Assembly (NCBI RefSeq): GCF_002252705.1
Contig: NZ_NQLA01000002.1
Location: forward strand, 62,001-126,000
Length of the DNA stretch: 64,000 nucleotides
From: Vulcanococcus limneticus LL
Lineage (GTDB): Bacteria; Cyanobacteriota; Cyanobacteriia; PCC-6307; Cyanobiaceae
Reading direction: 5' to 3'
Below the pieces are notes generated by a model that saw nothing but the letters and a program-made list of their open reading frames with translations, was not told the DNA's origin and ran no database searches. The position numbers were made by a program, and so were the translations under genes. Below, one piece after another: positions 1 through 8,809 of the stretch (the first letter of the stretch is position 1; the number at the start of each line of letters is the position of its first letter).

Positions 1-717
1 CCCGCCTCCGAGCTGGCCGACACCCTGGAGGGCTTTCACATCACCCCGGGCTATCTGGCCGAGTACCGGCGTGTGCTGGCGGAGAGCACGGTGTCGCCCA
101 GCGCCGAGACGGAGCACTGCCTTGCCTTCGTGCAGCAGCGCCAGGACCTGGCCTCGGTGCTGGAGCAGGCCCGCACCGCCGGGCGGCTGCAGCTGCGGCC
201 GATCCACGGCGACCCCAAGATCAACAACCTGCTGATGGCCAGCGGGTCCGTGATTGGCGACGGGGAAGGCCGTGGCAGCCAGACGGGTTGCGGTCAGGCC
301 ATCGCCCTGGTGGATCTCGACACGGTCAAGCCCGGCCTGGTGCATTACGACATCGGCGACTGCCTGCGCTCGGCCTGCAACCGCCTCGGCGAGGAGACCC
401 GCGACTGGCCTGAAGTGCAGTTCGACCTGGAACTGGCCGAAGCCCTGCTGGAGGGCTACCTCGGTCAGGCCCGGGCCTTTCTCACGCCCGACGACTTCGC
501 CCACATCCCCGAGGCGATCCGTCTGATTCCCTTTGAGCTGGGCCTGCGCTTCCTCACCGACCACCTGGCGGGCAACGTCTACTTCAAGGTGAGCCATCCG
601 GGCCACAATCTGGAGCGGGCCCTGGTGCAGTTCCAGCTGACCCGCAGCATCGAAGCGCAACTGCCGGCCATCCGGGCGATCGTGGAGCGGCTGCGGGCCA
701 CGGAGGTGGCGCCATGA
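1..717 (+). CDS. Phosphotransferase of the aminoglycoside phosphotransferase (APH) fold, 5' end outside window
   Basis: The reading frame is open from base 1, so the gene begins upstream; 238 residues are visible. The kinase-like catalytic loop reads HGDPKINNLL and the metal-binding segment reads LVDLDTVKPG, followed by HYDIGDCLRS, the usual order in APH/choline-kinase-like and N-acetylhexosamine-kinase-like enzymes. It probably phosphorylates a small sugar or alcohol in the cytoplasm; the substrate cannot be told. A Gly-rich insert separates the catalytic loop from the metal-binding strand. The stop overlaps the next start as ATGA, indicating translational coupling to the DOMON-like gene. 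Family assignment is firm, substrate is not. Confidence 0.82.
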   Translation, partial: PASELADTLEGFHITPGYLAEYRRVLAESTVSPSAETEHCLAFVQQRQDLASVLEQARTAGRLQLRPIHGDPKINNLLMASGSVIGDGEGRGSQTGCGQAIALVDLDTVKPGLVHYDIGDCLRSACNRLGEETRDWPEVQFDLELAEALLEGYLGQARAFLTPDDFAHIPEAIRLIPFELGLRFLTDHLAGNVYFKVSHPGHNLERALVQFQLTRSIEAQLPAIRAIVERLRATEVAP

Positions 718-1271
718 CGGAGAGCTTCCGCCTGGTGCCCTTCGATTCCGCCACCGCCCCGGCCAGGGTGCGGCTGGAGGGCGACCTGAGCAGAACCGAC
801 GAGCGGTTGCGGCTCCGCTACCGCCTGGCGGATCCTGGCGGCACCCTCCGGATCCCGCCGGCGGCCCCGGCCCCCCGCCGCCGCGACGAGCTCTGGAGCC
901 GCACCTGCCTGGAGCTGTTTCTGGCCGTGCCCGGCAGCGCGGCCTACTGGGAGGTCAACCTTTCACCCAGCGGCGACTGGAACGTCTATCGGCTCAGCGG
1001 CTACCGCCAGGGGCTGGCGCCGGAGCCAGCCGTCACGGCCCTGCCCTTTGCCGTGGAGCGCTGCGGCGATGGCCTGGAGCTGAAGCTGGAGTTCCACCTG
1101 GCGCCGCTGGTGGCGACCGGTCAACCGCTGCAGCTGGCCGTCACGGCGGTGCTGGAGCACCACGCCCCGCCTGGTGTCAGCGGTGAGGGGCCACTCTCCT
1201 ACTGGGCCCTGGGCCATCCGGGCCCCGTGGCCGACTTCCACGACCGGGACGGCTTCCTGCTGCGGATCTGA
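714..1271 (+). CDS. DOMON-like domain protein
   Basis: This 185-residue protein matches the cyanobacterial DOMON-like family, a beta-sandwich fold often associated with sugar or heme binding. Visible family features are the central stretch LWSRTCLELFLAVPG, the strand YWEVNLSPSGDWNVYRL, and a closing SYWALGHP...DFHDRDGFLLRI. There is no signal peptide or membrane segment, so it is probably cytoplasmic. It overlaps the preceding phosphotransferase gene by four bases, so both may act on one carbohydrate-derived compound (inference). Confidence 0.78.
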   Translation: MTESFRLVPFDSATAPARVRLEGDLSRTDERLRLRYRLADPGGTLRIPPAAPAPRRRDELWSRTCLELFLAVPGSAAYWEVNLSPSGDWNVYRLSGYRQGLAPEPAVTALPFAVERCGDGLELKLEFHLAPLVATGQPLQLAVTAVLEHHAPPGVSGEGPLSYWALGHPGPVADFHDRDGFLLRI

Positions 1272-1313
1272 GCCCCACCCCGTACGCTGCCCCCCGACGC
1301 AAGCGGCAGCCCT

Positions 1314-1997
1314 GTGGCGAACGACGAATCCAGCAGAGCAGAGGAACTGAAGGGCCTGGGCTGGTCCGCCGAGGACGTGCGCCGCTACGAGGAGCTCTGG
1401 GAGTACCGCCAACGCTGGGGCGCCATCAACCTGGAGCGGGAGGACCGCCTCTTCCTGCGCAAGGCTGAATCGTCCCTGCCCAAGCGCCTCAGCGGCAAAG
1501 CAGCCGCCCGCAAGAGCACCCAGGACAAGTCGTACTACCGCTGGCTGCAGCTGTTCCTGGACGCCATGGTGGCCGGGCCTGAAACAGAGCTGGCCGCCGG
1601 TGAGATCGGCGCCTGGCGCCTCGTGCTGGAGGAGGAGCTGCGCGCCCTCGACTACTACGAGCCGGTGCTGGGACTGCCCGACACCCTCAAGGCCAAGGCC
1701 TTCGGCCCCAGCCGCGAGGCCTGGATCCAAGAGGCCGCCGCCCAGGGCCGCACGCTCCACTTCGACTTCGCCGCCGTGCTGGAGCAGCACAAGGCCAAGC
1801 AGACGAGCAACTGGAAGCCCCTGCGCGAGTCGGCCCCGGATGACACCAGCTATCCGGTGCTGGAGGGTGCCGCAGCCGAAGCCTTCCGCACCAAGGTGCG
1901 CCAGGCAGTGCTCGCGCTCACCCGCGGCACCTTCCCCTCCCTGGCGGAGACGGACAAGCCCGCCCCCGCCGATGACTGGCAGCGGGAGCGGGGCTGA
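1314..1997 (+). CDS. Conserved hypothetical protein (227 aa)
   Basis: It starts at GTG, 42 bp after the DOMON-like gene on the same strand. The protein is hydrophilic and mostly helical, with charged stretches such as RYEELWEYRQRWGAINLERED near the N-terminus and a Trp/Arg-rich C-terminus. No signal peptide, membrane segment or recognisable catalytic motif is seen. Regular codon usage and sensible spacing support a real gene, but I do not recognise its function. Confidence 0.72.
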   Translation: MANDESSRAEELKGLGWSAEDVRRYEELWEYRQRWGAINLEREDRLFLRKAESSLPKRLSGKAAARKSTQDKSYYRWLQLFLDAMVAGPETELAAGEIGAWRLVLEEELRALDYYEPVLGLPDTLKAKAFGPSREAWIQEAAAQGRTLHFDFAAVLEQHKAKQTSNWKPLRESAPDDTSYPVLEGAAAEAFRTKVRQAVLALTRGTFPSLAETDKPAPADDWQRERG

Positions 1998-2063
1998 GGC
2001 CTGACAGCATCAGACCTCCGGCCCCGAGGGCTGGGGTCCAGGGTGCCGATCGCAACGCCGCGT

Positions 2064-2501
2064 TCAGGCCCCCCGTTCGCCCGCCAGAAGCAGGTCACGG
2101 GCGGCATTGATGGCCTGCATGGTGCCGTGGTGGCCGCCGCGGTCGGGATGGTGCTCGGCCGCCGCCTGCTTCCAGGCCCGGTTCACCGCCAGCGGGCTGA
2201 GCCGGCCCGCCAGGGCCAGGCCGAGCCGGTGGCGGGCCTGGATCGCCTCCAGGTCGGGGCTGCGGCCCAGGGGCCCGCGATCGGCGGCCGTCAGGCCCGT
2301 GCCGCGGCGCTTGCGACCCCGTCCCTGCCCCTTGCCCACGGCCTTGCCGAAGCCGCGGCTGGCAGCTTCGGCCCCGTCCGGCTGGCGGCGGGAGTTCGCG
2401 GCGGGTGGCGGAGCCACCAGGCCCGCCACCCGCTCAGGGGCCAGGTCCCTGGGGCAGTCCGCCAGGCGATCGAGGGGGCGGTGCTGGAGGGTCTTGCTCA
2501 T
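2064..2501 (-). CDS. J-domain (DnaJ-like) protein
   Basis: The start was placed at the ATG giving MSKTLQHRPLDRLADCP (145 aa). The C-terminal 60 residues form a short J domain containing the HPD tripeptide in AAEHHPDRGGHHGTMQAINAARD. HPD is the Hsp70-stimulating motif, so the protein is probably a DnaK co-chaperone. The N-terminal half is basic and low complexity (GKGQGRGRKRRG), perhaps binding nucleic acid. It lacks the Gly/Phe and zinc-finger regions of full DnaJ. It is transcribed divergently from the EamA gene across about 97 bp. Confidence 0.8.
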   Translation of the reverse strand: MSKTLQHRPLDRLADCPRDLAPERVAGLVAPPPAANSRRQPDGAEAASRGFGKAVGKGQGRGRKRRGTGLTAADRGPLGRSPDLEAIQARHRLGLALAGRLSPLAVNRAWKQAAAEHHPDRGGHHGTMQAINAARDLLLAGERGA

Positions 2502-2598
2502 CACATCGGGGCCGCGGGCATCTCCCCAGCCTCTCCCATGGCCGACAGGGGCCATCACGATGGCGAGGCCCCTCCCCTGGCCTTGCGCCCCTCCACCC

Positions 2599-3033
2599 AT
2601 GCCCAACCTCTGGTCCGGCTGGCCGATCTGGGCCGTACTGGCAGCCCTGTTCGCGGCCGTCACCGCCCTATTCGCCAAGCTGGGGGTGGAGGGCATCAAC
2701 AGCAACCTGGCCACCCTGCTGCGCACCGTGGTGGTGCTGGCGCTGCTGGCCGGCATCGTGGCGGTGCGGGGCGAATGGGAGCCCCTGACGGAATTGCCGC
2801 GGCGCAGCCTGGTGTTTCTGCTGCTCTCGGGCCTGGCCACCGGCGTGTCGTGGCTCTGCTACTTCCGGGCCCTGACCCTGGGGCCCGTCTCCCGGGTGGC
2901 CCCGATCGACAAGATCAGCGTGGTGATCGTGGCGGTGCTGGGGGTGCTGCTGCTGGGCGAATCCCTGGATCCCCGCCACTGGCTGGGGGTGGCGTTGATG
3001 GCGGTGGGGGCTGTGCTGCTGGCGCTGCAATGA
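2599..3033 (+). CDS. EamA-family transporter, single-domain
   Basis: The protein has 144 residues and about five hydrophobic helices, one EamA (drug/metabolite transporter) domain instead of the usual two, so it would act as a dimer. Family-typical features are AALFAAVTALFAKLGVEGI at the N-terminus, ATGVSWLCYFRALTLG in the middle and VLLLGESLDPRHWLGVALM at the end. The ATG was chosen because it begins the first helix (MPNLWSGWPIWAVLAALFA). It likely exports a small metabolite across the inner membrane; the substrate is unknown. Confidence 0.85.
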   Translation: MPNLWSGWPIWAVLAALFAAVTALFAKLGVEGINSNLATLLRTVVVLALLAGIVAVRGEWEPLTELPRRSLVFLLLSGLATGVSWLCYFRALTLGPVSRVAPIDKISVVIVAVLGVLLLGESLDPRHWLGVALMAVGAVLLALQ

Positions 3034-3216
3034 GGGCGCCGTGACGGCCATCCCTATCCCCCAGCAACGGCCCAGGTGGGCGAGCATGAGCTACAGAGCA
3101 ACCCTGGAATCAGGGCAGCCGACAGCAGCCGTTGATTGCTTCTTGCAGCGCCCCGGGTCCTCAGCAATTGGGGGCGATTCGATAGGCTCTGCCAGTCAGT
3201 CATTCCACTGCGATCC

Positions 3217-3585
3217 ATGCTCACAGGCTCCGATCTGCTCGCCAAGGTGAAGGATTTGGGCGATGCCAGCAAAAGCGAGCTCGTGCGCAGCTGCGGCTAC
3301 GTGTCCACCAAGAAAGACGGCAGCGAACGGCTGAACTTCACGGCCTTCTATGAGGCTCTGCTCGAAGCCAAGGGCCTCAGCCTCGGGGGCGATGGCGCCA
3401 GCCGCGGCAAGGGCGGCCGCAAGCTCAGCTATGTGGCCACGGTGCAGGGCAACGGCAACCTGCTGATCGGCAAGGCCTACACAGCCCTGCTGGATCTCAA
3501 GCCCGGCGATGAATTCGAAATCAAGCTGGGCCGCAAACAGATCCGCCTGATCCCCGCCGGCAGCACCGAAGACGAGGAGGAGTGA
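3217..3585 (+). CDS. cyAbrB-type transcriptional regulator
   Basis: This 122-residue protein has the cyanobacterial AbrB arrangement: an N-terminal LTGSDLLAKVKDLGDASK...LVRSCGYV segment, a linker, and a C-terminal DNA-binding region with GKAYTALLDLKPGDEFEIKL. In model cyanobacteria cyAbrB proteins are abundant repressors or nucleoid-like regulators linking carbon and nitrogen status to gene expression (family knowledge). The tail is acidic (EDEEE). It stands alone after a 183-bp gap that must contain its promoter. Confidence 0.88.
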   Translation: MLTGSDLLAKVKDLGDASKSELVRSCGYVSTKKDGSERLNFTAFYEALLEAKGLSLGGDGASRGKGGRKLSYVATVQGNGNLLIGKAYTALLDLKPGDEFEIKLGRKQIRLIPAGSTEDEEE

Positions 3586-3680
3586 TCCGCCGCCACGGCG
3601 GGCCGTGTCGCCACCGGTGGGGCCACCAGACTGGACGCTGAGCCCGTCGGCACCTCCGGCGCTCCCCAAGGCCACCACCC

Positions 3681-4421
3681 ATGTGCTTCTCCAGCACCGC
3701 CAGCTTCACGGCGGCGGTGGCCCTTGTACCCCTGGGCCTGCTGGCCGTCCGCCAGGCCCAGCGCAGCGGCCAGCAGGGGCGCCTGCCCCTGGCCCTGACC
3801 CCCTGGCTGTTCGCCCTGCAGCAGGCCAGCGAGGGCGTGGTGTGGCTGGGGCTGGACGACCCCGGCGGCAACGGGACCACCGCACCCCTCACCCGGGCCG
3901 CGGCCCTGCTGTTCCTGTTCTTTGCCTGCGCGCTCTGGCCGGCCTGGATGCCCTGGCTGGCCCTGCGCTTCGGCAACACCTTGCTGGCGCCCTGGCGCCG
4001 CCGCCTGATTCGGCTACTGGCCCTGCTGGGGCTGGCCTTCGGCCTGGGGCTGTGGCTGCCGTTGCCGTTGGATTCCGATCGACTCCAGATCGTTGTGGTG
4101 GGCGGCTCGATCCACTACGCCACAACCTTCCTGGGCAGTGGGGTGATCAACCACACCCTGGGCAGCGGCCTCTACGCCCTGCTGGTGGGTCTGCCGCTGC
4201 TGCTGGTGCCCTCAGGACGCCTGCGCCTGTTCGGCCTGCTGATGCTGCTGGCCTTCACTCTGGCCCAGCTCGCCTACCTGCACGCCTTCACCTCCGTGTG
4301 GTGCTACTTCGCGGCGGTGCTCTCGGCCCTGACGGTGTGGGTCGTGTCGGAACCGCCCAGACCACCGCTCAGATCACTGCTCAGACCACCGCCCCGAACA
4401 GCCGGCCCACCGCCGCCGTGA
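3681..4421 (+). CDS. DUF6629-family integral membrane protein
   Basis: The N-terminus MCFSSTASFTAAVALVPLG is characteristic of the DUF6629 family. About seven hydrophobic segments run through the 246-residue protein, with conserved features such as LFALQQASEGVVWLGL and HAFTSVWCYFAAVLSAL. No function is known for the family. The C-terminus is a Pro/Arg-rich extension (PPRPPLRSLLRPPPR) encoded by short direct repeats; the last 41 bases overlap the 3' end of the convergent VIT-family gene. Confidence 0.82.
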   Translation: MCFSSTASFTAAVALVPLGLLAVRQAQRSGQQGRLPLALTPWLFALQQASEGVVWLGLDDPGGNGTTAPLTRAAALLFLFFACALWPAWMPWLALRFGNTLLAPWRRRLIRLLALLGLAFGLGLWLPLPLDSDRLQIVVVGGSIHYATTFLGSGVINHTLGSGLYALLVGLPLLLVPSGRLRLFGLLMLLAFTLAQLAYLHAFTSVWCYFAAVLSALTVWVVSEPPRPPLRSLLRPPPRTAGPPPP

Positions 4422-5121
4422 TGCCCATGGCGATCGCGCCCCAGATCAGCAGCCGCAGCGAGGCCCGCAGCACGGAGGCCCCGCCGGCCCGGGCCGAGAG
4501 GGCACCGAACAGAGCCAGGGCCAGCAGGGCACTCACGGTGGTGCTGCGAGCCAGGTGCTGGGGGCTGGCCACCAGCAGCGTGGCCAGGGGCACACAGGCC
4601 CCCACCGCAAAGCTCGCTGCCGAGGCCAGGGCCGCCTGCACCGGCCGGGCCCGCAGGATCTCGGTGAGGCCCAGTTCATCGCGGGCATGGGCCGCCAGGG
4701 CATCGTGCTGGCTGAGCTGCTCGGCCACCGCCACCGCCAGGTCGTGGTCGAGGCCGCGGGCTTCGTAGATCTCCACCAGCTCCGCCAGCTCCCCCGCCGG
4801 ATCGGTGGCGAGCTCATGCCGTTCCTTGGCCAGGTCTGCCCCCTCCGTGTCGGCCTGCGACTGCACCGACACGTATTCTCCCGCGGCCATCGACAGGGCG
4901 CCGGCGACCGTGGCGGCGATAGCCGAGATCAGCACCGCGTCGCGGCTGGCACCGGAGGCGGCGATGCCCACCACCAGGCTGGACACGGAGATGGTGCCAT
5001 CGTTGGCCCCCAGCACCGCAGCCCGCAGCCAGCCGACCCGGTGGCTGTTGTGACGCTCGGCATGGCGCGCGGCCAGGCGGCGGCGGCGGCGGCGGTCGGG
5101 GAGATCGCTGCTCACGGGCAT
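4381..5121 (-). CDS. VIT1/CCC1-family metal transporter
   Basis: The 246 residues carry the VIT signature HRVGWLRAAVLGANDGTISV, then ATVAGALSMAAGEYVSVQSQ, a cytoplasmic acidic helical insert (about residues 95-160) and a final hydrophobic triplet. Plant and yeast homologues move Fe2+ or Mn2+ out of the cytosol, so this is likely an iron or manganese exporter of the inner membrane (family knowledge). An N-terminal Arg-rich tract precedes the first helix. Its 3' end overlaps the convergent DUF6629 gene by 41 bp. Confidence 0.9.
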   Translation of the reverse strand: MPVSSDLPDRRRRRRLAARHAERHNSHRVGWLRAAVLGANDGTISVSSLVVGIAASGASRDAVLISAIAATVAGALSMAAGEYVSVQSQADTEGADLAKERHELATDPAGELAELVEIYEARGLDHDLAVAVAEQLSQHDALAAHARDELGLTEILRARPVQAALASAASFAVGACVPLATLLVASPQHLARSTTVSALLALALFGALSARAGGASVLRASLRLLIWGAIAMGITAAVGRLFGAVV

Positions 5122-5236
5122 GGCAGGGGTCGGAGGCCTGGCGACCCCATCGTGACGCGACCCAGGGCACCGGCCTCCCCGCGCGGCGCGGCGTCGCCCG
5201 CTGGCTGGCGGCCTTGGTCGTCCCTAGCCTGCGGCG

Positions 5237-6592
5237 GTGAAGTTCCCCGACCGGCCGTCACCGTCGCTGCCGCTCCTGGCCGGCGCCGTGGTCCTGGTGG
5301 GCCTGCTGGCCGCGGGGCTGGCGCGCTGCAGGGCTCCTGGTGGCCCCCATGGACAGCCCACCGGGCACCAAATCCAACCGCACACCGCCCTGTCCCCGGC
5401 CGCCGATCCGGCGGGCGCCACAGCGCCGCAGGGCGAGCTGCGCGGCACGCTGTTTCTGGCGATCGGCGTCGACACCGCCCAGGGCGTGACCAGCGCGATG
5501 CTCCAGGAGCAGAAGCGCCAGAGCACGGCGCTGGTGCAGGCGTTCCGCCAGCTCCATCCGGGCGTCACGGTCACGGTGGCCGTGTACCGGGAGGACCAGC
5601 TGGATCGGGAACTGGGCGCGCGCCACGCCGCCGGATTCGGGCCCGATCTGCTGCTGGTGAATGGCAGCACGGCCATCAACCTGGAGAGCCTTGGCCTGGT
5701 GCAGCCCATGCGCTTCCCGAGCCCGGTGACGGCCCAGCTGTTCCCGGCGGTGCTGCGGCGGGCCCAGCGGCCGGATGGGTCCCTGGTGGCCATGCCGGTG
5801 TTCCTGCAGCCCCAGCTGGCCTGCTTCAACCGCCGCCGCCTACGCACCAGCCCCAGCGATCTGGCCGGACTGCTGCAGGCCAGCACCCAGGACGTGGAAG
5901 TGGGCCTGGCCCTGACCCCCGGCGAGCTGTTCTGGACCGCCGGCAGCCTCGGCGCCGCCCAGTCCCTGGCGCGGGCCGCCGAGGGCCAGCCGCTCCGCAG
6001 CGACGATCGCCGCGCCATCCTCGGCTGGCTGCGCTGGCTGCAGGCGGCCAACCTGCTGGAACGGGTCAACTTCTTCCCCGACGATGAGACCCTGATCCGG
6101 GGCATGGTCGCCGAGCGCCTCGACTGGATCCCCTGCCGCAGCGCCAGCCTGTCGCGGCTGCGCCACAGCCTGGGCGACCAGCTGGGGGTGGCGTCCCTGC
6201 CCGGCGGTCCCGGCGGCCCAGCGACGCCGATCAACCGCCTGCGGATGCTGGCCTTCGGGGTGGATTCCAGCCCCGGGCAGCGCCGCCTCGCCGAGGCCCT
6301 GGCCCGCTTCAGCATCAACCCCCTGATCCAGCGCAACCTCACGGTCTCCACCCAGGAGCTGTTGCCCGTGAACCGCTACGTGCCGGCACCGGTGGCCAGC
6401 TCGGCGGTGCTCGGTGCCCTGGTGGCGGCCCTGCGCCAGGGGGAGTCGAGCAACCGGATCGCCCGCGAGCTGGCGGCCAGTGATCCCCGCTTTCCGCAGC
6501 TGCAGCGGGAACTGGTGCGGCTGGTGTTCGGCGAGGTCACCCCCGAGCAGGCCAGCGACGCGCTGATCGCCCTGCTGAGGCCGACGCCATGA
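5237..6592 (+). CDS. Extracellular solute-binding protein (ABC type)
   Basis: The 451-residue protein begins with an uncleaved or lipoprotein-like hydrophobic segment (LPLLAGAVVLVGLLAAGLARC) followed by a family 1 solute-binding fold: FRQLHPGVTVTVAVYRED near the N-terminus, FGPDLLLVNGST, and WTAGSLGAAQSL. Such proteins capture sugars or other polar solutes in the periplasm. No ABC permease or ATPase is adjacent; instead the stop overlaps the start of a MscS channel gene (ATGA). The substrate is unknown and its role with a channel is unusual. Confidence 0.8.
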   Translation: MKFPDRPSPSLPLLAGAVVLVGLLAAGLARCRAPGGPHGQPTGHQIQPHTALSPAADPAGATAPQGELRGTLFLAIGVDTAQGVTSAMLQEQKRQSTALVQAFRQLHPGVTVTVAVYREDQLDRELGARHAAGFGPDLLLVNGSTAINLESLGLVQPMRFPSPVTAQLFPAVLRRAQRPDGSLVAMPVFLQPQLACFNRRRLRTSPSDLAGLLQASTQDVEVGLALTPGELFWTAGSLGAAQSLARAAEGQPLRSDDRRAILGWLRWLQAANLLERVNFFPDDETLIRGMVAERLDWIPCRSASLSRLRHSLGDQLGVASLPGGPGGPATPINRLRMLAFGVDSSPGQRRLAEALARFSINPLIQRNLTVSTQELLPVNRYVPAPVASSAVLGALVAALRQGESSNRIARELAASDPRFPQLQRELVRLVFGEVTPEQASDALIALLRPTP

Positions 6593-7785
6593 TCGAGCTG
6601 CTGCAACGGATCCTGGGCTGGTTCGGCTACCTGCAGCGGGGGCCGGTGCTGCTGCAGCTGCTGGTGGTGCTCCTGCCGTTGCTGGTGGGCACCCGGCTGC
6701 GCCGGCCGAGGAGCCGCTGGGCCGCCCTGCTGCCCCTGGCGGCGATCGGGCTGGGCATCGGCGCCCTGGCCCTGGCGCGCCAGCCGGTGGGGCTGGCGCT
6801 GTTCCTGGCGGAGCTGGTGGCCGGCTGGCAGGCCCTGGGGCTGCTGCACCGGCTGCTGGGGCGGGTGATCGAACCGCGGGCGCTGGGGCTGCTGGAGAGC
6901 CGTCTGATCCGCCCGGGTTTCCTGCTGGTGGCGGTGCTGGCCCTGATCGAACAGATCGACAACCTCGCCGACCTGGGGGTGATCCCCGTGGGGCGCTGGT
7001 TCGGGGCCGAGGTGAACCTGGGCGACCTGGGCGGTGCCCTGCTGATCGTCTACGTGCTGGTGATGGGATCGGGGCCACCGGCGGCGGGGGCGGCCTGGCT
7101 GGTGCAGCAGGGCGTGGGCCTGAGCGACGGCAGCCGCCGCGCCCTGCAGCTGATGCTCCGCTACGTGGTGATCGGCCTGGGCATCCTCTGGGCCCTCGAT
7201 CACATCGGCTTCAACACCACGGCGATCCTGGCGGTGGCCGGCGGCCTGTCGGTGGGCCTGGGCTTCGGCATCAAGGAGGTGTTCTCCAACTTCATCAGCG
7301 GCCTGTGGCTGCTGTTCGAGGGCTCGGTGCGACCGGGGGAGGTGCTGTTCATCGACGGCGATCCCTGTGAAGTGCGCAGCCTGGGGCTGCGGGCCGCCGT
7401 GCTCTGGCGCGACCGCGACAACGCCGAGCTGGTGATCCCCAACCAGACCTTCTTCACCGCCACCACCACCACCTACACCGGTAGCGACAGGCTGCGGCGC
7501 AGCCAGGTCACAGTGGGGGCCTCGTACCGCCACGACCCCAAGCAGGTGATGGCGCTCTTGGAGGCCACGGCGCTGGCCACGCCGCGGGTGCTGGCCGAAC
7601 CGGCCCCGAAGGCGCTGCTGCTGAGCTATGGCGATTCGGCAGTGGAGTACGCCCTGCGCTTCTGGATCGCCAACCCGATGGACAACGTCTCGATCTGCAG
7701 TGACGTGCATGCCGCGGTGTGGCACGCCTTCGCCGAGCAGGACATCGAAATGCCCTACCCCCAGCGGGTGATTCACCAGGCCTGA
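6589..7785 (+). CDS. MscS-family mechanosensitive ion channel
   Basis: The 398 residues contain several N-terminal hydrophobic helices, then the pore/TM3 region LAVAGGLSVGLGFGIKEVFS and the beta domain with NFISGLWLLFEGSVRPGE, as in MscS. Conserved downstream elements include DRDNAELVIPNQTF and a C-terminal cytoplasmic vestibule. The channel probably releases solutes on hypo-osmotic shock. It overlaps the upstream solute-binding protein gene by four bases, implying a coupled product ratio. Confidence 0.9.
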   Translation: MIELLQRILGWFGYLQRGPVLLQLLVVLLPLLVGTRLRRPRSRWAALLPLAAIGLGIGALALARQPVGLALFLAELVAGWQALGLLHRLLGRVIEPRALGLLESRLIRPGFLLVAVLALIEQIDNLADLGVIPVGRWFGAEVNLGDLGGALLIVYVLVMGSGPPAAGAAWLVQQGVGLSDGSRRALQLMLRYVVIGLGILWALDHIGFNTTAILAVAGGLSVGLGFGIKEVFSNFISGLWLLFEGSVRPGEVLFIDGDPCEVRSLGLRAAVLWRDRDNAELVIPNQTFFTATTTTYTGSDRLRRSQVTVGASYRHDPKQVMALLEATALATPRVLAEPAPKALLLSYGDSAVEYALRFWIANPMDNVSICSDVHAAVWHAFAEQDIEMPYPQRVIHQA

Positions 7786-7799
7786 GCACACCCACGCCG

Positions 7800-8729
7800 A
7801 TGCCGCCGAACCCTGACCAAGCCACTCCCGCGCGCAGCGATGGCCAGCGCAGGGATCCCGAGCCGCTGCCCTGCCGGTCCCTGGCGGAGCTGCCGGCCCT
7901 GCCGCCCCTGCGGCTGGCGGTGGTGGGACACGTGGAGGTGGTGAGCTTCGTGGGGGTTCCCGCGCTGCCAGCGGCGGGCGAGATCCAGCGGGCCAGCTGG
8001 TTTCTGGAGCAGGCGGCCGGCGGCGGGGCCGTGGTGGCGGCCCAGATGGCCAAGCTCACCGGCCAGCGGGTGCCCTTCTTCACCGCCCTGGGCCGCGACG
8101 CCCTTGGCGAGCGGGCCGCCGCCGAACTGGAGGCGCTGGGGCTGGAGCTGCATGTGGCCTGGCGCGAGGCCCCCACACGGCGGGGCGTGAGCTTCGTGGA
8201 CGCGGCCGGGGAGCGCACGATCACGGTGATCGGCGAGCGGCTGGCGCCGGCGGCGGCTGATCCGCTGCCCTGGCAGCGGCTGGCGGACTGCGATGGGGTC
8301 TTCGTGACCGCGAGTGATGCCGAGGGCCTGCGCCTGGCCCGGCGGACGCGGCGGCTGGCGGCCACACCGCGGGTGCGCCTGTCGCTACTGCGCGACTCCG
8401 GCGTGCGGCTGGATGCCCTGATCGGCAGCGACCTCGATCCTGCGGAGCGGGTGGCGCCGGGCGACCTGACGGTGGCGCCAGCCCTGCGCATCGCCACCGC
8501 GGGCGCCGCCGGCGGGCTGGTGGAGCCGGGCGGGCCCTTCCTGGCCCCGGCGCTGACCGCGCCAGCCCTGGATGCCTACGGCGCCGGCGACTCCTTCGCG
8601 GCTGGCGTGACCGCCGGGCTCTCCGCCGGCTGGAACCTGGTGGACAGCCTCAGTCTCGGCTGCCATTGCGGCGCCGCCTGCGTGACGGCCCGGGGCGCCT
8701 ACGCCGGCCAGCTGCGGCTCAACCCGTGA
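7800..8729 (+). CDS. PfkB-family carbohydrate kinase
   Basis: Taking the ATG at 7800 gives 309 residues. The C-terminal signature DAYGAGDSFAAGVTAGLSAG contains the catalytic Asp and the anion hole (GAGD). An N-terminal region has WFLEQAAGGGAVVAAQMAKL and TALGRDALGE, the usual PfkB sugar-binding part. It would phosphorylate a sugar or nucleoside with ATP; the substrate cannot be deduced. It follows the channel gene by 14 bp and may be co-transcribed. The first 35 residues are a poorly conserved tail. Confidence 0.9.
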   Translation: MPPNPDQATPARSDGQRRDPEPLPCRSLAELPALPPLRLAVVGHVEVVSFVGVPALPAAGEIQRASWFLEQAAGGGAVVAAQMAKLTGQRVPFFTALGRDALGERAAAELEALGLELHVAWREAPTRRGVSFVDAAGERTITVIGERLAPAAADPLPWQRLADCDGVFVTASDAEGLRLARRTRRLAATPRVRLSLLRDSGVRLDALIGSDLDPAERVAPGDLTVAPALRIATAGAAGGLVEPGGPFLAPALTAPALDAYGAGDSFAAGVTAGLSAGWNLVDSLSLGCHCGAACVTARGAYAGQLRLNP

Positions 8730-8809
8730 GCGGGCCTTCAATCAGGAGACTGATCGGACGGCTAACCGGCCGGCGCTCGAGCCGCGCCCGATTAGCTTCA
8801 TAGTTCGAA

